A stretch of 64,000 nucleotides of DNA from Rhodococcus oryzae. Its GTDB lineage: Bacteria > Actinomycetota > Actinomycetes > Mycobacteriales > Mycobacteriaceae. Shown here piece after piece: positions 26,669 to 35,045 of the stretch. Below the pieces are notes generated by a model. It was not told where the DNA came from. It made no database searches and saw only the letters and a program-made list of their open reading frames with translations. Where the stretch lies: NCBI RefSeq assembly GCF_005049235.1, contig NZ_SUMD01000010.1:124001-188000 (forward strand), in the 5' to 3' direction. Every line of letters begins with the position of its first letter. Position 1 is the first letter of the stretch. A program made the translations under genes and the position numbers.

Positions 26669-26691
26669 GAGAACACCACAGGTCGGCATGA
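26581..26691 (+). CDS. Small upstream ORF (leader peptide) of second kinase gene
   Basis: A 36-codon frame beginning MEFRSQASSRG and sharing GSA-x-EVSAVPHR with the first copy. The TGA lies 3 nt before the kinase ATG, exactly as in copy 1. Conservation of frame and stop position despite indels is the only evidence that it is translated. Confidence 0.45.
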   Translation: MEFRSQASSRGRPRLLPGSAREVSAVPHRREHHRSA

Positions 26692-26694
26692 CCG

Positions 26695-29600
26695 ATGGCC
26701 GGTGACGATCCGTTCGCGACCCAGCGCGGTGTGACCCCGTCGGTGACCTCGGAGCTGGCCGCCGCCGGCTTCACCGATGCGACCGAGATCGGGTGCGGCG
26801 GCTTCGGCGTCGTCTACCGCTGCACGGAGGCGACGCTGGACCGCACCGTGGCCGTGAAGGTGCTCACCGCCGACCTCGACGAGGAGAATCGGACGCGCTT
26901 CGTCCGGGAACAGCGGGCGATGGGCCGGCTCACCGGGCATCCCAATATCGTCAACGTCCTGCAGGTCGGCACCACCGCGAGCGGGCTGCCCTTCATCGTG
27001 ATGCCCTATCACCCGCAGCGATCGCTCGATGTGCGCATCCGCGACCACGGTCCACTGTCGCTCGAGCAGGCACTGCAACTCGGCGTGAAGCTGGCCGGAG
27101 CGGTCGAGTCCGCGCACCGGCTGGGCATCCTTCATCGCGACATCAAGCCGGCGAACGTCATCCTCACCGACTATGGGGAGTCGGCGCTGTCCGATTTCGG
27201 CATCGCACACATCCCCGACGGGTTCGAGACCACCACCGGTACGTTCACCGCCACCCCTGCCTTCACGGCGCCCGAGGTCCTGGGCGGTGGCCCGCCCAGT
27301 GCCTCCGCGGACGTCTACGCGCTCGGCGCCACGGTGTTCTGCGCGCTCACCGGCCACGCGGCCTTCGAACGTCACACCGGCGAGCAGGTCGTCGCGCAGT
27401 TCGTGCGGATCACCTCGCAGCCCGTCCCGGACCTGCGTGAACTCCGCATCCCGGACGACGTGGCCGCCGCCATCGAGCACGCCATGTCCGCCGATCCGGA
27501 CTCCCGCCCGACGGCCGCGCAGCTCGGCGATGCACTGCGTGAGATCCAGTTCCGCCATGGTCTTCCGGTCGACGAGATGGCGTTGCAATCCGTAGCCGAT
27601 CCGAAGGGCGGCGATCGTCGTCCGTCGACGGGTGGCGGGCTCCCACCGACCGGGCCCTCGACGCGGGGCCGGAAGGGGAACCTGCCCGCGGAGCTGACGA
27701 GCTTCGTCAACCGTCGCAGCGAACTGACCGAGGCCAAGGAGATGTTGTCATCCTCAAGGCTGGTGACGCTCACCGGCATCGGCGGCGTCGGGAAGACCCG
27801 CCTCTCGCTGCGGATCGCGACGAGCGTCCAGCGTGCCTTCCGCGACGGTGCGTGGCTGGTCGAACTGGCCGACCTGCACGACGAGTCGCTGGTGGTCGGC
27901 GTGGTGGCGGCCGCACTCGGGCTGCAGTCGTTCTCTCGCGAGCCGCTGCAGACGGTCCTCGCGGAGTTTCTCGAGCCGCGCCAGATCCTGCTGGTTCTCG
28001 ACAACTGCGAGCAGGTGATCGACGCGGTCGCGGCCCTCGCCGAGACGCTGCTCACGCACTGCCCCGAACTACGCATCATCGCCACCAGCCGGGAATCGCT
28101 CGCCATCGGTGGGGAGGCGACGCTGCGGGTTCCGCCGCTCAGCGCGCCCGCCCCCGACCGCCAGCTCGATCTCGGGGCACTGCCCAGCTACGACGCGGTC
28201 ACCCTGTTCACCGAACGCGCCGTCGCGGTCGTTCCGGAATTCGTGCTCACCGAGGACAACATGGCCGCCGTGGCCGGGATCTGCCACCGGCTCGACGGGC
28301 TGCCGCTGCCGATCGAACTGGCGGCGGGGCGATTGGCTGCACTGTCACCCGAACAGATCCTGCAGCGCCTCACCGACCGCTTCACGCTCCTGACCCGCGG
28401 CGGACGCACCGCCCCGACGCGACAGCAGACCCTCCGGCTCAGCGTCGACTGGAGCCATGAGTTGTGCACGCCCGAGGAGCAACAGTTGTGGGCCCGCCTG
28501 TCCGTGTTCGCGGGCAGCTTCGAGCTCACGGCAGTGGAGCAGGTCTGCGGCGCCGACCTGACGCCGGGCGCGCTGCTCGACCTGGTCGCGTCGCTGGTGG
28601 AGAAGTCGATCCTGATCCACGAGGAATCGGCCACCGCGGGGCGGTACGGGCTCCTGGACACCATCCGCGAGTACGGCCTCGAGAAGCTGGCGGAGTCCGG
28701 CGAGTACGCACTGATGCGGCGACGCCACCTGGATTGGTACGAGGGCCTGGCGCTGAGGGCGGCAACGGACTGGATAGGGCCCCGCCAGCTGGATTGGATC
28801 GCCCACCTGAAGCTGGATCAGCAGAACTTTCGTGAGGCATTGGATACCAGCATGACGGAGCCGGGCACGGCGGCCGCCGGTCTGCGAATCGCGGCCGCCC
28901 TCTACCCGTTCTGGCTCATCAGCGGACAGATCAACGAGGGCGCCCGCTGGACCGAGCGACTGCTGACTGTCGAGGGGGTTCCGCGCGGCCCGGAATGGGT
29001 GCGGGCAGTGAGCCTCGGTGCGGCGCTCAACGGCTTTCGGAGCGACATCGAGACCGGTGCCGAGTGGATCGGCTGGGCGCGCGCGGCGGCAGCGGACACC
29101 GGCGACCCGGACGCCGCCGCGACCGCGCTCTACGCCGCAGGCGTTCTGGCGTTGGGCGCCAATGACGTATCCACCGCGGCAACACATTTCGACGCCGTCC
29201 TGGAGACGTGTCCGCCCGACGACCACCTCCTGCGGGTCATCACCCTGACCGGCGCCGAGGTGGCCAGCGGGCTACTCGGACAACCCGAGCGGGCGGCCGA
29301 CTACCTCGAACAGGTGCTGGACATCACCGAGCCGCGAGGCGAGCTCGCGTTCCGGTCGTGGGCCGTGCGGACGCTCGGGTTGGCGGTGTGGACGACCGAG
29401 CCGGCGAGGGCGATCGCGCTGCTGGAACAGGCTCTGCGACTGTCCCGGTCCGTCGACAATTCGTTCGGCGCCGCTCCGAGCCTCGAGGGCCTGGCCTGGA
29501 TCGCCGCGGCCGCTGGGGACCACACGAGGTCCGCGGTGCTGCTGGGCTGCGCGCAGGCCATGCGGCAGACGGGTGGCCTTCCGGAGATCGCGATCCCGGG

Positions 29601-29961
29601 GCTGCGCGCACAGCACGACGAGTGCGAGCGACTGACCCGCAAGGCACTCACGCCGAATTCGTTCGACGCGAGCTACCGCAAGGGCGCGTCCGCGAGTTTC
29701 GGGGACGCCGTCGCCTACGCGCTGGGCGAGTCCACCGAGTCGTCTCGGGAGCGGGCCGACACTGGCAAGACCACCCTGACCCGCCGCGAATTCCAGGTCG
29801 CCGGCCTCGTCGCGGAGGGCCTGACGAACAGTGCCATCGCCGCCAGGCTGGTGATCTCGAAAAGGACCGCCGAGGGACACGTCGAACGGATCCTCGCCAA
29901 GCTGGGATTCACCTCCCGAACGCAGGTCGCCGCCTGGATGGTCGATCAGAACCGGGGCTGA
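26695..29961 (+). CDS. PknK-like Ser/Thr kinase-NB-ARC-TPR-LuxR regulator, copy 2
   Basis: A 1088-aa paralogue of the preceding gene with the same four-part architecture: kinase (GCGGFGVVY, TVAVK, HRDIKPAN, DFG, APE), NB-ARC-like ATPase (GIGGVGKTRLSL, LVLDNCEQV), TPR-like helical region and C-terminal LuxR helix-turn-helix (LTRREFQVAGLVAEGL). Here the kinase C-lobe segment FERHTGEQVVAQFVRITSQPV is present, so this copy looks like the intact ancestor. DNA and protein are very similar throughout, with most change in the TPR-like region, which suggests divergence of the sensed ligand or of partners. Confidence 0.92.
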   Translation: MAGDDPFATQRGVTPSVTSELAAAGFTDATEIGCGGFGVVYRCTEATLDRTVAVKVLTADLDEENRTRFVREQRAMGRLTGHPNIVNVLQVGTTASGLPFIVMPYHPQRSLDVRIRDHGPLSLEQALQLGVKLAGAVESAHRLGILHRDIKPANVILTDYGESALSDFGIAHIPDGFETTTGTFTATPAFTAPEVLGGGPPSASADVYALGATVFCALTGHAAFERHTGEQVVAQFVRITSQPVPDLRELRIPDDVAAAIEHAMSADPDSRPTAAQLGDALREIQFRHGLPVDEMALQSVADPKGGDRRPSTGGGLPPTGPSTRGRKGNLPAELTSFVNRRSELTEAKEMLSSSRLVTLTGIGGVGKTRLSLRIATSVQRAFRDGAWLVELADLHDESLVVGVVAAALGLQSFSREPLQTVLAEFLEPRQILLVLDNCEQVIDAVAALAETLLTHCPELRIIATSRESLAIGGEATLRVPPLSAPAPDRQLDLGALPSYDAVTLFTERAVAVVPEFVLTEDNMAAVAGICHRLDGLPLPIELAAGRLAALSPEQILQRLTDRFTLLTRGGRTAPTRQQTLRLSVDWSHELCTPEEQQLWARLSVFAGSFELTAVEQVCGADLTPGALLDLVASLVEKSILIHEESATAGRYGLLDTIREYGLEKLAESGEYALMRRRHLDWYEGLALRAATDWIGPRQLDWIAHLKLDQQNFREALDTSMTEPGTAAAGLRIAAALYPFWLISGQINEGARWTERLLTVEGVPRGPEWVRAVSLGAALNGFRSDIETGAEWIGWARAAAADTGDPDAAATALYAAGVLALGANDVSTAATHFDAVLETCPPDDHLLRVITLTGAEVASGLLGQPERAADYLEQVLDITEPRGELAFRSWAVRTLGLAVWTTEPARAIALLEQALRLSRSVDNSFGAAPSLEGLAWIAAAAGDHTRSAVLLGCAQAMRQTGGLPEIAIPGLRAQHDECERLTRKALTPNSFDASYRKGASASFGDAVAYALGESTESSRERADTGKTTLTRREFQVAGLVAEGLTNSAIAARLVISKRTAEGHVERILAKLGFTSRTQVAAWMVDQNRG

Positions 29962-30085
29962 CATCGACCCGTGCATCGTCGGGCCGGTCCCGCCGCCCGG
30001 GACCCGGGTATGGACCGGCGCGTCGACGTCCGGTAATGATGAGGACAAAGAGTTGAAACCAATTTCACTAGTGACGAGGTATCCC

Positions 30086-31084
30086 ATGCTCGACGCGGCC
30101 GCCATCGGCGATGGCATTTTTCAGATTCCCGTTCCCATGTCCCACAACCCCCTGGGCACCACCCTCGTCTACGCGATGGAGTCCCCCGGCGGGATCGTCC
30201 TGGTCGATGCCGGCTGGGATGGCGACGAGGGGTGGGAGGGCCTGACCAGCGGACTCGAGTCGGTCGGGCACTCGATCTCCGAGGTCGAGGGCGTCGTGCT
30301 CACCCACTTCCATCCGGACCACACGGGTTTGTGCGGGCGGGTGCGCGAGGCCTCCGGGGCCTGGATCGCGATGCACGCCGACGACATGGACATGTTCGGG
30401 AAGATGTCCTCCCCCCACGACGAGGTCTGGCTCGCGGACCAGCAGGTGAACCTGACTCGCGCGGGCGCGACGAAGGCGGACCTCGAGGCGTTCGCGGCCG
30501 TGGCGAACGGCAAGGCTCCGGCCGGTCCGGAATCGACTCCCGACCGGATCCTCGCCGACGACGAGGTGATCGCGTTGGCCGGGCGCGGGCTGCGGGTGGT
30601 GTTCACGCCGGGCCATACCCCCGGCCACGCGTGCTTCTACCTCGAGGACGCCGACGTGATGTTCACCGGCGACCACGTGCTGCAGAAGACCACCCCACAC
30701 GTCGGCAACTTCGTCTACCCGCTCGAGGAGCGCGACGCACTCGCCGAGTTCCTGGACTCGCTGCGCCGCGTGCAGACGATGGACATCACCCGCGGTCTCG
30801 GCGCGCACGGCATCCCGATCGACGACGTCGCGGGCCGGGCAGGCGAGCTGATCGAGCACCACGAGGAGCGGCTCGAGCACCTGTACGCCGCGTTCGGCGA
30901 CGACCAGATCACCGTCTGGGAGGTGGCCCAGCGGATGAAGTGGTACCGCCCGTGGACCGACTTCCATCCGATGGCCAAGGGCATGGCGCTCTCCGAGGCC
31001 GCCGCGCATCTGCGGCACCTCGTCGCGCGCGAGCAGGTCGCACAGGTGCCGGGCAGCGAGCCTGCGCTGTTCGCGCGGCGGTAG
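30086..31084 (+). CDS. MBL-fold metallo-hydrolase
   Basis: A 332-aa metallo-beta-lactamase fold hydrolase. The zinc motif is THFHPDHTG (HxHxDH), followed by the strand FTPGHTPGHACFYL with a second zinc His and by MFTGDHVL. Such proteins hydrolyse thioesters, lactones or phosphodiesters; the long C-terminal helical part (HHEERLEHLYAAFGDDQ...) is typical of the glyoxalase II/lactonase-like group. I choose the ATG at 30086 (GAGG 8 nt upstream) over in-frame TTG 30053 and GTG 30071. It ends 53 nt before the alpha/beta hydrolase and may be cotranscribed with it. Confidence 0.87.
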   Translation: MLDAAAIGDGIFQIPVPMSHNPLGTTLVYAMESPGGIVLVDAGWDGDEGWEGLTSGLESVGHSISEVEGVVLTHFHPDHTGLCGRVREASGAWIAMHADDMDMFGKMSSPHDEVWLADQQVNLTRAGATKADLEAFAAVANGKAPAGPESTPDRILADDEVIALAGRGLRVVFTPGHTPGHACFYLEDADVMFTGDHVLQKTTPHVGNFVYPLEERDALAEFLDSLRRVQTMDITRGLGAHGIPIDDVAGRAGELIEHHEERLEHLYAAFGDDQITVWEVAQRMKWYRPWTDFHPMAKGMALSEAAAHLRHLVAREQVAQVPGSEPALFARR

Positions 31085-31137
31085 GCGACACCGAAAACTC
31101 GGTCGCGAAGCCCGGTCCTGTGGGCGAGAATCGCCCC

Positions 31138-32013
31138 ATGTCTGTGGATGTCTCGGCGCCGGCCCGGCTGGGCGAATCGCGTCTCGCCGAAGGGCGAGTG
31201 ATCGGGTGGGCCGAATGGGGCCGCGCGGACGGGATTCCGGTGCTGCTGAGCCCGGGCGCCGCCACCACCGGGTCGCTCGGGTTCGGCGCCGAGGTCGTCG
31301 AGTCGCTCGGCGTGCGCCTCGTCGCGCTCGACCGCCCGGGCCTCGGCCGGTCGACTCCGCTGCCCGGTAAGACCTTTCGAGACTTCGCTGCCGACGTCCG
31401 CGAGTTCGCCGCGCTACGGGGTCTCGGCAACCCGGCGATCGTGGGCAACTCTCAGGGTGCGCCCTTCGCGCTCGCGTGCGCGGCGGCGGGTATCGGCGCC
31501 GCGGTCGCGATCGTCTCCGGCAGCGACGAGGTGGCGGCGCCGCGGTTCGCCGACGCCCTGCCGGAGCAACTGCGCGATCTGGTCGAGCTGACCGCGTCGG
31601 ACCCGGACGCCGCGGAGCGACTCTTCGCGACGTTCGACGCGGACGCCATGTGGCAGATGGTGATCGACTCCAGTCCCGCTTCCGACCTCGCCGTCTATCG
31701 GGACCCCGCGTTCGAGGATGCCTATCGCGCCAGCATGCGCGAGGCGTTCGCGCCGGGCCCCGGCGGCTACGCCCGCGACACGGTGCTGGCGATGGGCCGC
31801 TGGCCCTTCGATCTCACGACGATCCGTGTCCCCGTGGACCTCTGGTACGGCGAGCAGGACACCAGCCATTCACCCGACCAAGGCGAGTGGCTGGCCACCC
31901 GCATCCCCGGGGCCGTGGGCCACCTGGTGCCCGGCATCGGCGGTGCCGTCCTGTGGACACATGCCGAACCGATCCTGCGCACGCTGCTCGGTCACCTCGG
32001 CTCGCGCACCTAG
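31138..32013 (+). CDS. Alpha/beta hydrolase with atypical C-terminus
   Basis: A 291-aa alpha/beta hydrolase. The oxyanion strand VLLSPGAATTGS, DRPGLGRSTPLPG and the nucleophile elbow GNSQGAP (Ser) are present, and LWYGEQDTSHSPDQG supplies the acid. At the place where the family has a GxGH histidine, the sequence is VPGIGGAVLWTH, so the catalytic His is absent or shifted to the later TH. It may be a non-hydrolytic member or may use a different base. Substrate unknown. Confidence 0.8.
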   Translation: MSVDVSAPARLGESRLAEGRVIGWAEWGRADGIPVLLSPGAATTGSLGFGAEVVESLGVRLVALDRPGLGRSTPLPGKTFRDFAADVREFAALRGLGNPAIVGNSQGAPFALACAAAGIGAAVAIVSGSDEVAAPRFADALPEQLRDLVELTASDPDAAERLFATFDADAMWQMVIDSSPASDLAVYRDPAFEDAYRASMREAFAPGPGGYARDTVLAMGRWPFDLTTIRVPVDLWYGEQDTSHSPDQGEWLATRIPGAVGHLVPGIGGAVLWTHAEPILRTLLGHLGSRT

Positions 32014-32114
32014 AGCGCACAGCTACTCTCGGCGACAGCCCTTCGAAGGCGCCGGTTGAACCAGCGCACGAACTGGAAGGGATGACCGAACGCGCACAGG
32101 GAGGCATGGCCGCG

Positions 32115-32633
32115 ATGGACCCGATTGACCTGCTGAGGGACGAGATCGCACGGCGTGGGTTGCTGACGGCGCCACTCGCCGACGACGGGATCGTCGTCGG
32201 CACCGCACTGCTGCGTGCTGCCGGGGCCGACGTCACGGTGAACATCGATCCCGAGCTCGATGAGCGGTCCGGCCTGGACACCGGCGTGCTCCTTGCTGCT
32301 GTCGAACAACTGCTCACGATCTCGACCGCGCGATGGGGTCAGGTGGTCGACTCGATCGCCGAGGAGGTCGAGGACGCGGTCGGCGATCAGAGCGTGATCG
32401 AAGAGACCGACCTGCGCGATGACCTGACCCTCAGGTCCGTGGCCGTCTTGCACGACGCGGTACTGCTCTCCTTCCTCGCGCCGAAGCAGTTCCCCGACAG
32501 CTGGATCCGGGCCCAGCTCGACGAGGATCTGGTTGTCGAGGATGTCGTCATAGATGAGAAGGACGACGAGGTCGTCGAGTTCGAGTCGCTCGACGACCTC
32601 ATGGACCACCTGAGCTCGGCCGACGACCGCTAG
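32115..32633 (+). CDS. Unknown acidic protein
   Basis: A protein of about 172 aa that I do not recognise. It is acidic, with the pattern TVNIDPELDERSGLD, VEQLLTISTARWGQVVDSIAEEVEDAVGD, LRSVAVLHDAVLLSFLAPKQFPDSWIRAQLDED and an Asp/Glu-rich C-terminus (EKDDEVVEFESLDDLMDHL). The overall look is that of small DUF2004-like or immunity-type alpha/beta proteins, but this is a guess. GGGAGG lies 10 nt before the ATG at 32115; ATGs at 32082 and 32106 are in frame but badly spaced. Confidence 0.65.
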   Translation: MDPIDLLRDEIARRGLLTAPLADDGIVVGTALLRAAGADVTVNIDPELDERSGLDTGVLLAAVEQLLTISTARWGQVVDSIAEEVEDAVGDQSVIEETDLRDDLTLRSVAVLHDAVLLSFLAPKQFPDSWIRAQLDEDLVVEDVVIDEKDDEVVEFESLDDLMDHLSSADDR

Positions 32634-32674
32634 GTCGCGTGATCCGGGCCACAATCGGAACGAAAAAGCAACCC

Positions 32675-32704
32675 CTATCGCGATAGTTGGACGTCCGATA
32701 ACCT
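32675..32704 (+). promoter_or_regulatory. Palindrome and -10 box before the acyl-CoA synthetase gene
   Basis: CTATCGCGATAG (32675-32686) is a perfect 12-bp palindrome and a candidate operator. TAACCT (32699-32704) is a TANNNT -10 box, 7 nt before the ATG at 32712, so the mRNA is probably leaderless. Confidence 0.45.
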
Positions 32705-32711
32705 GACGTCC

Positions 32712-34235
32712 ATGAGTCAGGATCCGCGCACCAACACCGTCGACGGCGTGCTCCGCCGCTCGGCCGCCAAGTACCCCGATCGCACCGCGCTGACCTTCGA
32801 CGGTCGCAGCCGCAGCTACCGCGACCTCGACGACGCGGTGACCCGCGCGGCAGGCCACCTGCTGGCGCTCGGACTCGAGTCGGGCGACCGCGTCGCCGCG
32901 TACGGCACCAACTCCGACGCGTACGTCATCGGCTTCCTCGCCTGTGCCCGCGCGGGCCTGGTGCACGTGCCGGTGAACTACGCCCTCAAGGGCGAGGAGC
33001 TGAGCTACCTGGTGTCGCAGTCCGGGGCGCGGGCGGTGCTGGTCGACCCGGCGCTCGAGGGCACGCTGACCTCGGTGCGCGAGAACCTGGCGATCGAGCA
33101 CGTGCTGCCGCTGCGCGACGCGGACGGCTCGCTGCTCGAGCTCAGCGGCGCCGGCGAGGTGCCCGCACTGGAGCCGCAGGCCGCCTCGACCGACCTGGTG
33201 CAGCTGCTCTACACCTCCGGCACCACGTCGAAGCCCAAGGGCGCCATGATGACCCACGGGGCGCTCGTGCACGAGTACGTCTCGTCGGTGATCGCGCTCG
33301 GCCTGGCCGCCGACGACAATCCGCTGGTCTGCATGCCGCTGTACCACTCCGCGGGCATGCACGTGTTCACGATCCCCTACCTGTCCGTGGGCGCGACCGT
33401 GAATCTGATGGCGGCGCCGGACATCCCGGAGATCCTGCGCCGGATCGAGGCCGAGAAGATCAAATCGCTGTTCCTCGCGCCGACCGTGTGGGTGCCGCTG
33501 GCGAACCACCCGGACCTCGAGACCCGCGACCTGTCCTCGCTGACGAAGGCCCAGTACGGCGCGTCGATCATGCCGGTCACCGTGCTCAACCGACTGCGCG
33601 AGCGCTACCCGAACCTGGGCTTCTACAACTGCTTCGGGCAGTCCGAGATCGGGCCGCTGGCAACGGTGCTGCAGCCCGAGGAGCACGAGGCCCGGCCGTC
33701 CGCGTGCGGGCGGGCGGTGTTCTTCGTCGAGACCCGGGTGGTCGACGCCGAGGGCAACGACGTGCCCGACGGCGAGTCCGGCGAGGTGCTGTACCGATCG
33801 CCGCAGCTGTGCCAGGGCTACTGGGAGAACCCGGAGGCGACGGCGGAGGCGTTCCGCGACGGCTGGTTCCACTCCGGCGACCTCGTCACCCGCGACACCG
33901 AGGGCTTCATCACCGTCGTCGACCGCATCAAGGACGTCATCAACACCGGCGGCATCCTGGTCGCCTCCCGCGAGGTCGAGGACGCCGTCTACACCCACCC
34001 GGCCGTCGCCGAGGTCGCGGTGATCGGCACCCCCGACGAGAAATGGATCGAGGCGATCACCGCGGTCGTGGTGTTGCGCGAGGACCACGAGCCTGTGACG
34101 GCCGAGGCCCTGATCGGGCACGTCAAGGAGCGGATCGCGCCGTTCAAGGTGCCGAAGAACATCCAGTTCGTCGACGCGCTGCCGCGGAACCAGAGCGGGA
34201 AGCTGCTCAAGCGGGAGTTGCGGACGGGGGCATAG
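32712..34235 (+). CDS. Acyl-CoA synthetase (AMP-binding, FadD-like)
   Basis: A 507-aa ANL-superfamily adenylating enzyme, converting a carboxylic acid, ATP and CoA into acyl-CoA. The P-loop-like motif is LLYTSGTTSKPKGAMMTH; FGQSEIGPLA and DGWFHSGDLVTRD (ATP/adenylate binding) follow; the C-terminal domain has DRIKDVINTGG and the catalytic Lys in NQSGKLLKREL. Length fits medium/long-chain FadD enzymes. The gene ends before a strong terminator. A 66-nt piece of this gene (33687-33752) is also present, 95% identical, inside the small chimeric gene at 38244-38528. Confidence 0.93.
   Translation: MSQDPRTNTVDGVLRRSAAKYPDRTALTFDGRSRSYRDLDDAVTRAAGHLLALGLESGDRVAAYGTNSDAYVIGFLACARAGLVHVPVNYALKGEELSYLVSQSGARAVLVDPALEGTLTSVRENLAIEHVLPLRDADGSLLELSGAGEVPALEPQAASTDLVQLLYTSGTTSKPKGAMMTHGALVHEYVSSVIALGLAADDNPLVCMPLYHSAGMHVFTIPYLSVGATVNLMAAPDIPEILRRIEAEKIKSLFLAPTVWVPLANHPDLETRDLSSLTKAQYGASIMPVTVLNRLRERYPNLGFYNCFGQSEIGPLATVLQPEEHEARPSACGRAVFFVETRVVDAEGNDVPDGESGEVLYRSPQLCQGYWENPEATAEAFRDGWFHSGDLVTRDTEGFITVVDRIKDVINTGGILVASREVEDAVYTHPAVAEVAVIGTPDEKWIEAITAVVVLREDHEPVTAEALIGHVKERIAPFKVPKNIQFVDALPRNQSGKLLKRELRTGA
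33687..33752 (+). repeat. 66-bp segment duplicated at 38358-38423 (source copy)
   Basis: This part of the acyl-CoA synthetase gene matches 38358-38423 at 63 of 66 positions in the same DNA orientation. Here it is coding sense; there it is read from the opposite strand. Confidence 0.9.
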
Positions 34236-34253
34236 GGCTGAACCTCAGCAGAC

Positions 34254-34292
34254 CGCAACGGCGCCCCAACCCTCGGTTGGGGCGCCGTTGCG
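34254..34292 (+). terminator. Perfect 18-bp stem terminator after acyl-CoA synthetase gene
   Basis: The arms 34254-34271 and 34275-34292 are perfectly complementary (18 bp) around a CTC loop. No T-run follows, as is common for actinobacterial terminators. It separates the acyl-CoA synthetase gene from the transporter operon. Confidence 0.8.
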
Positions 34293-34391
34293 TGTTCGAA
34301 ACCTGACACGCCACGTTTCGCGTTTCTTTGCGCGTAGGCCGACCTGCGAGCAATGTGGTGGTCGGCGGGTGTGCGGACGGAGGTATCGCCG

Positions 34392-35045
34392 GTGGACTTT
34401 CAGGCCTGGTGGGACTTTGTGTTCGCGCGACGCAGCCAACTGGTCACCGATTCCTACCTCCATGTGAGCGCGGTCGTGCAGTCGATCGTGATCGCGACGA
34501 TCATCGCCGTCGGCATCGGCATCATGGTTTACCGCAGCCCGATCGGATCCGCGGTGGCCACCGGACTGGCCAGCACCATCCTCACCGTGCCCTCGTTCGC
34601 GTTGTTGGGTCTGCTCATCCCGATTCTCGGCCTCGGCGTGCGCCCGACCGTCACCGCACTGGTGCTCTACGGCCTACTGCCGATCATCCGCAACACCATC
34701 ATCGGTCTCGCCTCGGTGGACCCGGCCATCACCGATGCCGCGCGTGGGGTCGGGATGAACCGCCTTCGCGTGCTCGGGCGGATCGAGATGCCGCTGGCCT
34801 GGCCCTCGATCCTGGCCGGCATCCGGGTGAGCACCCAGATGCTGATGGGCATCCTGGCGATCGCCGCCTACGCCAAAGGCCCGGGCCTCGGCAACCTCAT
34901 CTTCTCGGGCCTGTCCCGCGTGGGCAGCCCGACCGCGGTTCCGCAGGCACTGACCGGCACCGTGCTCATCGTCGTCCTGGCCCTGGTCCTGGACGGGCTC
35001 TACGTCCTGCTCGGCCGACTCACCACCTCGAGGGGGATCCGGTGA
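34392..35045 (+). CDS. proW: Osmoprotectant ABC transporter permease (ProW/OpuCB-like)
   Basis: A 217-aa membrane permease of the glycine betaine/choline importer family. Five to six hydrophobic segments and the cytoplasmic EAA-type loop (DAARGVGMNRLRVLGRIEMPLAWPSILAGI) are visible. I choose the GTG at 34392 because GGAGG lies 8 nt upstream; the ATG at 34353 lacks this. The stop overlaps the ATPase start as GTGA. First gene of a four-gene uptake operon (permease, ATPase, permease, binding protein), the same set as mycobacterial proXVWZ. Confidence 0.88.
   Translation: MDFQAWWDFVFARRSQLVTDSYLHVSAVVQSIVIATIIAVGIGIMVYRSPIGSAVATGLASTILTVPSFALLGLLIPILGLGVRPTVTALVLYGLLPIIRNTIIGLASVDPAITDAARGVGMNRLRVLGRIEMPLAWPSILAGIRVSTQMLMGILAIAAYAKGPGLGNLIFSGLSRVGSPTAVPQALTGTVLIVVLALVLDGLYVLLGRLTTSRGIR

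Noticed and set aside
29986-30004. GGTCCC/GGGACC hairpin after the second kinase gene
   Set aside because: Only 6 bp and no other terminator feature; too weak to annotate.
32010-34121. 703-codon minus-strand ORF opposite the acyl-CoA synthetase gene
   Set aside because: Shadow of a strongly conserved enzyme. Its only interest is that part of it recurs in the chimeric gene at 38244-38528.
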